A model generated the notes under the pieces. That model was given only the letters and a program-made list of their open reading frames with translations, made no database searches and was not told where the DNA came from. From DATJUF01 sp035524095 (GTDB lineage Bacteria; Desulfobacterota; Binatia; Binatales; Binataceae), in contig DATKPK010000246.1 in assembly GCA_035524095.1 (NCBI GenBank), positions 1-12,027 on the forward strand: 12,027 nucleotides of DNA. Reading direction: 5' to 3'. Made by a program: the position numbers and the translations under genes. Below, piece by piece: positions 5,871 to 12,027 of the stretch (positions are counted from its first letter, which is position 1; every line of letters begins with the position of its first letter).

Positions 5871-6890
5871 CTATTCCTCTTCCCACTCCGCGATCTTCTG
5901 CTCCAGCGCCCGCAGACGCCTCACCAATTCCGGCAAACGCGGTTCAACCGCCACCATCCGCCGAAATACTCGCATATCGATCGCCGGCGCGCCGCCAACC
6001 AGAACATCCGCCGCAAGATCGTTATGAACCCCCGCCTGCGCGATCACGCGCGCACGATCGCCCACCTTCACGTGATCCGCAAACCCGGATTGACCGCCGA
6101 ACTGGCACCATTCTCCGACTCGTACCGATCCGGCCAGCCCGCTCTGAGCCGCCATCCGCGAGAATGGACCGACTTCGCAGTTGTGCCCGACTTGGATCAG
6201 GTTATCGAGCTTGACCCCGCGCCGAATCAGCGTCGCGCCCATCGTCGCGCGATCAACTGTGGTATTGGCGCCAATCTCAACGTCGTCCTCGATTACCACC
6301 GTTCCCGCCTGCGGCACTTTAACCAGGTCCCCCTCATGCTCGACGAATCCGAACCCGTCCGCTCCAATCACCGCGCCGTTGAGCAGAGTCACGCGATTCC
6401 CGATCGTCACCCCTTCGCGAATCGAGACTTGGCTATGGCAAGTGAAATCGTCGCCAATCGTCACGTTGGGATAGATCGTCACATTGGGATGAATCACCGC
6501 ATTCCGCCCAATCATCGATCCCGCGCCTATGACGCAATACGCTCCAACCGACGCGCCTTCACCAATCGTGACGTCAGCCGCAATTCGCGCTGACGGATCG
6601 ATTCCCACCGATGGCCGGTAGGTCGGAAAGAACAGCGCCAGCACCCGTGCGAAATCGAACGGCGGATTCGCGCTGACGATCGTCGCGCAGCGCGCTTCAT
6701 TTACCAGTTCGCTTGGTATGATCGCGCATGACGCCTTACTCGTGCGCAGTGCCGCCGCATACTTTGGCCCCGACGCGAACGTGATCATGCCCGGTCCCGC
6801 CGCTTCAATCGGCGCAGGCGTCACAATTTCCAACGTTCCATCGCCATTAAACGCGAGCCTCAGATTCTCAGCGATTTCTTTCAGTTTCAA
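5871..6890 (-). CDS. lpxD: UDP-3-O-acylglucosamine N-acyltransferase
   Basis: Third enzyme of lipid A synthesis: adds a hydroxyacyl chain from acyl carrier protein to the 2-amino group of UDP-3-O-acylglucosamine at the inner face of the inner membrane. The 339 residues show the N-terminal uridine-binding domain (1-about 95, with ITFASGPKY at 36-44), a long left-handed beta-helix of hexapeptide repeats (about 98-300), the GADGFGF signature (176-182), the probable catalytic His236 in QVGHN, and a C-terminal alpha-helix with heptad character (LRALEQKIAEWEEE). The start is a TTG at 6890 preceded by AAGGAAG with good spacing; an ATT codon sits directly upstream in frame. No other lipid A genes (lpxA, lpxB, fabZ, bamA) are adjacent, so this is an LpxD outside the usual bam-lpx cluster. 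The upstream gene is a core heptosyltransferase. Confidence 0.95.
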   Translation of the reverse strand: MKLKEIAENLRLAFNGDGTLEIVTPAPIEAAGPGMITFASGPKYAAALRTSKASCAIIPSELVNEARCATIVSANPPFDFARVLALFFPTYRPSVGIDPSARIAADVTIGEGASVGAYCVIGAGSMIGRNAVIHPNVTIYPNVTIGDDFTCHSQVSIREGVTIGNRVTLLNGAVIGADGFGFVEHEGDLVKVPQAGTVVIEDDVEIGANTTVDRATMGATLIRRGVKLDNLIQVGHNCEVGPFSRMAAQSGLAGSVRVGEWCQFGGQSGFADHVKVGDRARVIAQAGVHNDLAADVLVGGAPAIDMRVFRRMVAVEPRLPELVRRLRALEQKIAEWEEE

Positions 6891-7055
6891 AATGACTTCC
6901 TTGTTACTAACTTCAAAGCAGTAACTCTAGAATGTACTATCCCGTACTTTAGCTCTTCGGTCCTCTGTAGGCTGAAACAGTATCCCAGTCGTTATTCTCG
7001 CGCGTGTCTCGCGCGCGCTAGGAATCCCGGATTCCACTGCCAAGGCCGCATCGCT
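6891..7055. promoter_or_regulatory. Gap between waaF-type gene and lpxD with three inverted repeats
   Basis: This 165-base gap separates two minus-strand genes. It holds GTTACT-N11-AGTAAC (6903-6925, just upstream of the lpxD ribosome binding site), a GC-rich stem CGCGCG-TGTCT-CGCGCG (6999-7015), and a tight palindrome GGAATCC-C-GGATTCC (7021-7035). The last two lie just past the waaF-type stop and could terminate or attenuate read-through, but no T tract follows. No convincing lpxD promoter boxes were found. Confidence 0.4.
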
Positions 7056-8138
7056 CTAATCCGCGTCGCCGAACGCCCCTAGCCGCGCGAGCGTCTCTGC
7101 CACCTCTGCCGCCGCGATTCCGCGCAGGCACTCATAATGGCCATAGCGGCAGGTCCGCGCCAGGCATGGACTACATCCAATCCGATGATAGATAACCGCG
7201 GCCTTCGCTCCCTGCGGTCCGGTCCGTTCCGGATTGGTCGACCCGAAAATTCCAGCCGTCGGAATTCCGAGCGCGGCCGCCAGATGCATCGCGCCTGAAT
7301 CATTGCCCGCGAAACCGGTGCATAAACTTATCAATGCGATCAACTCACCGATTGTAGTCTCGCCCGCCGCAACGATCACCGGCTTCTTGACCTTCGCCGC
7401 AATCGTCTCACATCGTTCGCGCTCGTTCGCCCCGCCAATCAGTACACATTCCGCTCCGTAACTCTCACTGATAAGCTCAATCAGCTCACCGTAATGCTCC
7501 GGCGCCCATTCCTTCGCCGGACCATACGCCGCCGCTGGCGCAATCGCGATTACTGGAGTATCAGGCCGCTTCCGCTTTGCATCGAGCCATCCCCGCATCC
7601 GCTCGCGATTTTTACTGGCTACTTCCAGCGGCTGATTTGTCAGTGATCCACCCAGCCGCGCTCCAACTGACGCTTCACGATCTGTACTGCCCACGGCTTG
7701 CCGCACCAGCGCGAGCCATTCGCCACTCTGATGGCCCTGCATCACTTCGATGGGCCGCCTGATTCGATCCGTTAACAGCATTGAACGTGCGTCCGCGCTA
7801 TAGCCAATTCGTCGCGGCACTCCCGCCAGCGTCACCCACAGCGCCGACGCGAAGCTCTTGGGAAAAAGCACCGCCAGATCAAACCGCCTCTGCCGAATCT
7901 CATTGGCTATAGCTAGTTGATCACTCAAGCTCGCTATTCCCCGTCTCACCCGGTACGGAATAACCTCCGCCAGCCACTCCATCCCATCGAAGAATCCCGT
8001 CAGTTCGTGCTTCACCAGCACGCTCACTGCCGCCTCGGGATATGCCATCCTCAGCGATCGCAGTGCCGGCAAACTGATTACCAAATCGCCTAGCCAGTTG
8101 ACCTCTTTGACTAGGATTCGCTTCGGCTTGAGCCTCAT
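7056..8138 (-). CDS. waaF: LPS core heptosyltransferase, glycosyltransferase family 9 (WaaF-type)
   Basis: Adds an L-glycero-D-manno-heptose from ADP-heptose to the LPS inner core on the cytoplasmic side. The 360-residue product shows the GT9 N-terminus ILVKEVNWLGDLVISLPAL (8-25, with the conserved Gly-Asp at 17-18), FPKSFASAL (92-100) and GVPRRIGY (106-113). It also shows the nucleotide-sugar site APAAAYGPAKEW (200-211) and the C-terminal GNDSGAMHLAAALGIP (278-293). The pattern PxAxYGPAKxW with NDSG fits heptosyltransferase II better than I. Four cysteines (322, 325, 330, 337) near the end could form a metal site or disulfides. I chose ATG at 8138, one base after the stop of the preceding gene and behind GGAAAA; an in-frame ATG at 8186 would overlap that gene by 47 bases and add a non-family extension. 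Translation is probably coupled. Confidence 0.87.
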   Translation of the reverse strand: MRLKPKRILVKEVNWLGDLVISLPALRSLRMAYPEAAVSVLVKHELTGFFDGMEWLAEVIPYRVRRGIASLSDQLAIANEIRQRRFDLAVLFPKSFASALWVTLAGVPRRIGYSADARSMLLTDRIRRPIEVMQGHQSGEWLALVRQAVGSTDREASVGARLGGSLTNQPLEVASKNRERMRGWLDAKRKRPDTPVIAIAPAAAYGPAKEWAPEHYGELIELISESYGAECVLIGGANERERCETIAAKVKKPVIVAAGETTIGELIALISLCTGFAGNDSGAMHLAAALGIPTAGIFGSTNPERTGPQGAKAAVIYHRIGCSPCLARTCRYGHYECLRGIAAAEVAETLARLGAFGDAD

Positions 8139-8139
8139 C

Positions 8140-10044
8140 TTATTTTCCGGTGCCGCTGCTCTCGCCCGGCTCCAGTGTAACTGCATTCACCGCGCCACTT
8201 GCTTGCCCGGCGCACCCTCGTCTCAACCGGAACAGCCGCCAGATCTGATCATCATCAGGCGCATACCACAGTAGTGGCCGATGCTTGATATGCACCCCGT
8301 CATCTATCGGATCATCAAAACACAGTGCCATCGCCGGATCGTACTTGATAAAATAGTCAACCGCCGACTGTTGCAGATATGCTACCGTTGCTGGCCCATC
8401 GCTTAGATACTCTGCCGCCCGCTTCAAACTCGGTGCCGCCGGCATTCGAAAAGTTTCGCTCAGTACGACAAACGGCGGACGCAGCAGCGCATGAGTCTCG
8501 ACCATCGTCAGCACTACTTCATCCGGCAAATGACTATTCAAATAGCGCGATTCAGCATAAAAGTATGCTGCCCGATCCATGGCGTAGTCGCGCCACGGCT
8601 GCCGAAGCGCTCCGGGAAATAGAATGATTGCATAGTAACTTGCTATCGCGACGATGGCGATTGCCTGAATCACCAGCAACCCTTTGATAACCGCCTTAGC
8701 GATACCCTCCGGCGCCCCCGCCGCCACCACCGCAATCCACAAGTACGGCTCCACGAAAAACCGCGGCATCCGCTGGGCGAACACCACTAAGATCACCACC
8801 AGCACCCCCGCCGCGATCATAATTATCGTGCGCCGGTGGCCGCTTACTCTATCCCGCCACCCTCGGAGCGCTACCACAAACGCAAACACGCCGAAACCCA
8901 GGCATCCACCGAACTGTTGCGGATGAATCACGAAGAAAAATGACACCAGCAGCTTCCAGCTTCGATGGCCGTAGAAAGCCGCCGATCTGAAATAGTTCGC
9001 TATGCCCAACGCCAGCGGATCAGGATGCGCCTTCATGAATTCGAGCATCGGTGACAGCGGATCCTGATACAAAATATAGTTCCGCACCCACACCTGCGTC
9101 GGCAGGATCATCAGGGCCGCGGCGCCCGCGATTATCGCAATCGGCAATCGCCGCGCTCGATACGCCGCAATCAGTCCGGCCCCCGCCACGACCGGCGCGC
9201 TCAAGATGAATGAGTATTTGCACGCCGCAGCAAAGGCCACGCAAATGAATATCGCTATGATCGTCGCCGGCTTAATGTTCTCCCACTCGCGCACGATCAG
9301 CATCAACGCCGCCGTCATCGCAACCGCCGGCATCAGTTCCGGCTTCTGGAAGATCCCCAGTTCGAGCATGATCGGGCACGCGGCGATCAATAGCGCGCCC
9401 ATCAGCCGTTGCCGCGCACTCTGCGCAAACACCGTCGCGATCGCGATCATGATTAGGAGGCTCGCGAACTCAAACAGCGCACCCAGATTATCCGTGCCCG
9501 CCGCCAGCCCCATCATGCTGATCATCTCGCCCAGCCCCACCAGATGGGAATGAATCCAGTCCCAGCGCGCGTAGATCGATCCGTGAATCATCCAATCGAG
9601 CGGTGCCCCAAGGTGGTAATCGAGTGAATCGACGTCGCACGCCGGCCCCAGCACGATCAGGAAATAGGCAATTAGTATTACGCCGATCAGCAGCGCGATC
9701 GCCCGGTCGAGCTTCCCTAGCTCGCGCCACCATTCACGCAGCCGCTCGGCCGTTGCGCGGACCCGCCGCACCCAGATTGGTAGCGACCAGATCCCGATTG
9801 CGCCAATCGTCCATCCAATCGCCCTTAGCACGCCAATCAGATGGGGCACGCCGAACCACACCAACGGATGCAGCGACGCGCATAGCGCCGCTGTCACGAT
9901 CATGAAACCGACACCGTAATCGATCGGCTCTCGCCTGAGTCCGATGAACGGGACGATTCTCCAGCTCAGCTCTGCGACGCCCATGATAATCGCGAGGCTG
10001 ATCAGCGCCGGGCACGGCGGCCGCATCACGAACATGGCCAGCAT
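8140..10044 (-). CDS. Polytopic membrane protein, GT-C fold glycosyltransferase-like (family 39/ArnT-like)
   Basis: 634 residues with roughly 11-13 hydrophobic segments (for example 12-35, 43-91, 113-133, 190-208, 258-295, 300-318, 365-395, 406-424, 432-476) and a soluble C-terminal region (about 480-634). After the segment at 113-133, a loop carries CDVDSLDYHLGAPLDW (136-151); acidic residues here (Asp137, Asp139, Asp142) resemble the catalytic acidic motif in the first periplasmic loop of GT-C enzymes, which use polyprenyl-phosphate sugars. I infer a transferase acting on LPS or another envelope glycan, consistent with the WaaF-type gene right behind it (one base between stop and ATG). Family assignment is from general architecture only; an integral membrane protein of unknown role remains possible. 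The ATG at 10044 has AGGGAG six bases upstream. Confidence 0.75.
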   Translation of the reverse strand: MLAMFVMRPPCPALISLAIIMGVAELSWRIVPFIGLRREPIDYGVGFMIVTAALCASLHPLVWFGVPHLIGVLRAIGWTIGAIGIWSLPIWVRRVRATAERLREWWRELGKLDRAIALLIGVILIAYFLIVLGPACDVDSLDYHLGAPLDWMIHGSIYARWDWIHSHLVGLGEMISMMGLAAGTDNLGALFEFASLLIMIAIATVFAQSARQRLMGALLIAACPIMLELGIFQKPELMPAVAMTAALMLIVREWENIKPATIIAIFICVAFAAACKYSFILSAPVVAGAGLIAAYRARRLPIAIIAGAAALMILPTQVWVRNYILYQDPLSPMLEFMKAHPDPLALGIANYFRSAAFYGHRSWKLLVSFFFVIHPQQFGGCLGFGVFAFVVALRGWRDRVSGHRRTIIMIAAGVLVVILVVFAQRMPRFFVEPYLWIAVVAAGAPEGIAKAVIKGLLVIQAIAIVAIASYYAIILFPGALRQPWRDYAMDRAAYFYAESRYLNSHLPDEVVLTMVETHALLRPPFVVLSETFRMPAAPSLKRAAEYLSDGPATVAYLQQSAVDYFIKYDPAMALCFDDPIDDGVHIKHRPLLWYAPDDDQIWRLFRLRRGCAGQASGAVNAVTLEPGESSGTGK

Positions 10045-10065
10045 TGCCGCTCCCTATCTGTTCCG

Positions 10066-10092
10066 GCGACGATCAGCATCGCCGATCGTCGC
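10066..10092. repeat. Inverted repeat GCGACGATC-N9-GATCGTCGC upstream of the GT-C-like gene
   Basis: Perfect 9-base arms with a 9-base spacer, 22 bases before the ATG at 10044 on the minus strand. It sits between the thiolase terminator and the ribosome binding site of the next gene. It could be an operator, a leader hairpin, or a second terminator-like stem. Confidence 0.5.
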
Positions 10093-10097
10093 GCCCA

Positions 10098-10134
10098 CAC
10101 AAAACGATGCGGCGACCCCTTCGGGATCGCCGCA
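10098..10134 (-). terminator. Rho-independent terminator downstream of the thiolase gene
   Basis: Read on the minus strand, an 8-base stem TGCGGCGA/TCGCCGCA (10108-10134) with an inner CCC/GGG pairing is followed directly by TCGTTTTGT. It begins 36 bases after the thiolase stop. GC-rich stem plus T tract makes this the clearest terminator in the window, and it separates the beta-oxidation pair from the envelope cluster. Confidence 0.85.
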
Positions 10135-10170
10135 CGTAATCTCAGCCATGCGAAGATATAACGCCAGCCG

Positions 10171-11403
10171 CTATTTGCCGACCACGAAGGCACAGCTCGT
10201 TGTGCCGCTGCCGCCGATATTCAGCACCGCAAATTTCTTCGCGTCCTCGACCTGATACTCACCCGCATTCTCAGTCACCTGCCGCCACGCGTCGAGCAAC
10301 TGCCGCACTCCGGTCGCCCCTACCGGATGGCCCGCGCCTATCAGCCCGCCGCTCGGATTGACCGGCAGCTTGCCGCCCAACTCGATTACTCCCTCTTCGA
10401 TCGCCTTCCACGATTCGCCCGGCTTGGTGATCCCAAAATGGTCAATCGCCATATATTCCGAGGTCGTGAAGCAATCGTGCGTCTCGATTCCCGACAGTTC
10501 CGCCGCTGAGCCAACGCCCGCACGCCTGAACGCATCGACGATCGCCTGCCGCGTATGGGGCAGCACGTACTGATTATCCTTGCTCTCCGCGACTTTGGTA
10601 TCGAACTCGATCGCCGCCGTATGATGACCCCAGCCGAGTATCCGCGGCAAATCCTCAAGCTGCATTCTGTTGCGCTTGGCGTACTCCGCCGCGAACTTCT
10701 CCGACGCCAGGAACACCACCGCCGTCCCATCCGTGACCTGCGAGCAATCGCTCACTTTGATCCGGCCCGCAATCACCTGATTGAACTTGCTGGTCTGCTG
10801 CGCGTTGCTCTCGCTCATGAACCAGTTGCGCGTCTGCGCCAGCGGATTCCGCCGCGCATTGGAGTAGTTCACCGCCGAAATATGCGCCAGATGCTCATCC
10901 TTCAGCCCGTAGCGCTTGTCGTATTCGTCGCCGAGCCGCCCAAACAGCCGCGGGAACGGATAGTCCTTGCCTTTGCATTCGCGCTCATACCAACCCGCGG
11001 TGCCGAGAAAGTCTCCGCCGGTGACGGTATCGACCGTCTTCATCTGTTCCAGTCCGACGACTGCCGCGAGATCGTAACGTCCCGCCTCGATCTCCGCCGA
11101 CGCCGCCAGAATCGCTATCGACCCCGACGCGCACGCGGCCTCATGACGGCTGGTCGGCAGTCCCGCAAACGCCTCGTTCGTTTCGAGGACAAAGGCGCCT
11201 AGCTGCCCCTGCTTCGAGTAGAGTTCCGCGGCGAAATTCCCAACGTGCGCCGTCCCGACTTCTTTCGGATCAATCTTCGTATTGTTCAATGCGTCGGCGA
11301 CCGTCTCGCTCATCACGCCAACGAAATGTTTGCCTTCCTTGGTCCAGTTGCGGGCGAAGTCGCTCTGCGCACCTCCGAGGATATAGACCGGAGCTTGTTT
11401 CAT
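10171..11403 (-). CDS. Thiolase (acetyl-CoA C-acyltransferase), SCP2-type
   Basis: Cleaves 3-ketoacyl-CoA with CoA, or condenses acetyl-CoA in reverse. The 410-residue protein shows the N-terminal nucleophile Cys91 in HEAACASGS (87-95), THDCFTTSE (308-316) with His309, and GGLIGAGHPVGATG (352-365) with His359. A glycine-rich end, IGGSGTTSCAFV (396-407), follows. The HDCF signature and end motif place it with SCP2/archaeal-type thiolases rather than the classical FadA/PhaA branch, whose C-terminal CxG cysteine motif is not seen. The ATG at 11403 is preceded by AGGAGA (11413-11418) with ideal spacing. The dehydrogenase gene ends 45 bases upstream on the same strand, and the terminator follows, so the two form an operon for the last steps of an acyl-CoA degradation cycle. 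The chain length or steroid nature of the substrate is unknown. Confidence 0.93.
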   Translation of the reverse strand: MKQAPVYILGGAQSDFARNWTKEGKHFVGVMSETVADALNNTKIDPKEVGTAHVGNFAAELYSKQGQLGAFVLETNEAFAGLPTSRHEAACASGSIAILAASAEIEAGRYDLAAVVGLEQMKTVDTVTGGDFLGTAGWYERECKGKDYPFPRLFGRLGDEYDKRYGLKDEHLAHISAVNYSNARRNPLAQTRNWFMSESNAQQTSKFNQVIAGRIKVSDCSQVTDGTAVVFLASEKFAAEYAKRNRMQLEDLPRILGWGHHTAAIEFDTKVAESKDNQYVLPHTRQAIVDAFRRAGVGSAAELSGIETHDCFTTSEYMAIDHFGITKPGESWKAIEEGVIELGGKLPVNPSGGLIGAGHPVGATGVRQLLDAWRQVTENAGEYQVEDAKKFAVLNIGGSGTTSCAFVVGK

Positions 11404-11448
11404 GATTCTTTATCTCCTGGCGGCCAAACCTTGGGCCCTGCAATAAAT

Positions 11449-12027
11449 TTAACCAATAAAGGTGCGCCCGTATTCCAGCACGCCACCGTTGAACAATCTT
11501 ACTCCCTCGCGCGAGGCCTTTTCGACTACCGGCGGCACCGCCAGCCCCGACTTCTCCATCATCGCGGCAACCCGCTTGACGCCCATCAGGTCCGCCAGCA
11601 CGCACGGCGGCGTCCAGTTGAAGCCGTAGCTCATAATTGTATCGACATCGCCATGGCGTTCCGCCACTTCCCCGACCAGGTTCAGCGCATAGCTGATATA
11701 GCCGAGGATCGCCCGCCGCGCGATCTCCGCTTCGACGCCTTCAGCGTCCGCCAGCACCGTTACCGCATCGCGATAGCGTCCGACCCGGTTCAGCGCCTTC
11801 ATCCGTTCAACGAACGCGATTGGTCTCGGCGGGATGAATGGCTGATAAGTATTTGTAGCAATATCCAGCACTTCGACCGTGCGTCCGCCCGCTCGCCGAT
11901 AAAAGCCCCCCGCTTCCGCCGTCTTATCGCCCAACCGCCCCTTCGCGACGCCTTCCGCCATATACGCGGGCAGCTTGAATCGCTCCCGCGCCGGATCGTT
12001 CGCGCAATTCGCATAGACGTTATCGAC
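11449..12027 (-). CDS. 3-hydroxyacyl-CoA dehydrogenase, C-terminal part (cut by window edge)
   Basis: The frame is open from the right edge to a stop at 11449, giving the last 192 residues. An internal Met at 11961 is not the start, because the family match continues upstream of it (VDNVYANCANDPARERFKLP). Visible features: the LGDKTAEAGGFYRR segment (about 32-45), corresponding to the LGxKTxxGFY signature that closes the first C-terminal 3HCDH domain, and a second C-terminal domain with ARRAILGYISYALNLVGEV and DTIMSYGFNWTPPCVLADLMG. The NAD-binding domain and catalytic residues lie outside the window. The enzyme would oxidise 3-hydroxyacyl-CoA to 3-ketoacyl-CoA, the substrate of the thiolase encoded 45 bases downstream. 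Whether an enoyl-CoA hydratase domain precedes it cannot be seen. Confidence 0.9.
   Translation of the reverse strand, partial: VDNVYANCANDPARERFKLPAYMAEGVAKGRLGDKTAEAGGFYRRAGGRTVEVLDIATNTYQPFIPPRPIAFVERMKALNRVGRYRDAVTVLADAEGVEAEIARRAILGYISYALNLVGEVAERHGDVDTIMSYGFNWTPPCVLADLMGVKRVAAMMEKSGLAVPPVVEKASREGVRLFNGGVLEYGRTFIG

Noticed and set aside
6024..6593. Plus-strand open frame of 189 codons opposite lpxD
   Set aside because: It mirrors the repetitive beta-helix codons of lpxD; the composition is unnatural and no family match is evident.
8139..8186. Upstream ATG start for the WaaF-type gene
   Set aside because: It adds 16 residues not expected in GT9 proteins and overlaps the preceding gene by 47 bases. 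The ATG at 8138 has a ribosome binding site and gives the normal family N-terminus.
10555..11202. Plus-strand open frame of 215 codons opposite the thiolase
   Set aside because: It is a shadow of the thiolase frame with many Arg residues and no domain.
11449..11961. Treating the 170-codon frame as a complete small gene
   Set aside because: The reading frame continues without a stop to the right edge, and the extra residues fit the 3-hydroxyacyl-CoA dehydrogenase family, so the gene is cut by the window.
1..12027. CRISPR array, tRNA, rRNA, insertion sequence or attachment site
   Set aside because: No regularly spaced repeats, tRNA-like cloverleaf with a conserved T-loop, rRNA core motif, transposase frame or flanking direct repeats were seen on reading both strands.

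Overview
The window reads as a chromosomal segment of a Gram-negative (diderm) bacterium with fairly high GC. It carries lipid A and LPS core genes (lpxD and a waaF-type heptosyltransferase), a lipoprotein with a lipobox, and a beta-oxidation gene pair. The mixture resembles deltaproteobacterial-grade or Binatota-like genomes, but I cannot name a taxon from sequence alone. No tRNA, rRNA, insertion sequence or CRISPR array was seen.

Layout: (1) 1-1074 is a probable accessory or defence-type segment. A minus-strand gene that runs off the left edge encodes the N-terminal part of a DUF2075-type protein with a RecB-like PD-(D/E)XK nuclease signature. It is divergent from a plus-strand Vsr mismatch endonuclease. 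The left few hundred bases look less GC-rich than the rest. (2) 1087-3257 is a minus-strand pair, a lipoprotein of the alpha/beta-hydrolase fold followed by an exported serpin, coupled through a TGATG overlap. The hydrolase lacks the nucleophile serine. (3) 3258-3616 is a 359-base non-coding region holding putative promoters and inverted repeats. (4) 3617-5016 is a plus-strand histidine biosynthesis pair, hisI then hisG (long form). (5) 5078-8138, continuing to 10044, is a minus-strand envelope cluster. In transcription order it holds a polytopic GT-C-like membrane protein, the heptosyltransferase, lpxD and a small SAM methyltransferase. (6) 10171-12027 is a minus-strand beta-oxidation pair, a 3-hydroxyacyl-CoA dehydrogenase cut by the right edge and an SCP2-type thiolase. 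It is closed by a clear rho-independent terminator at about 10098-10134.

How the genes work together: hisG and hisI supply steps 1 and 3 of histidine synthesis. The GT-C-like protein, WaaF-type transferase and LpxD fit outer-membrane glycolipid assembly. The dehydrogenase and thiolase would perform the last two steps of an acyl-CoA degradation spiral. The serpin and its lipoprotein partner probably act in the periplasm or at the cell surface. The most unusual parts are the nuclease-helicase/Vsr divergent pair with a dyad between them, and the coupled serpin with a nucleophile-less hydrolase.
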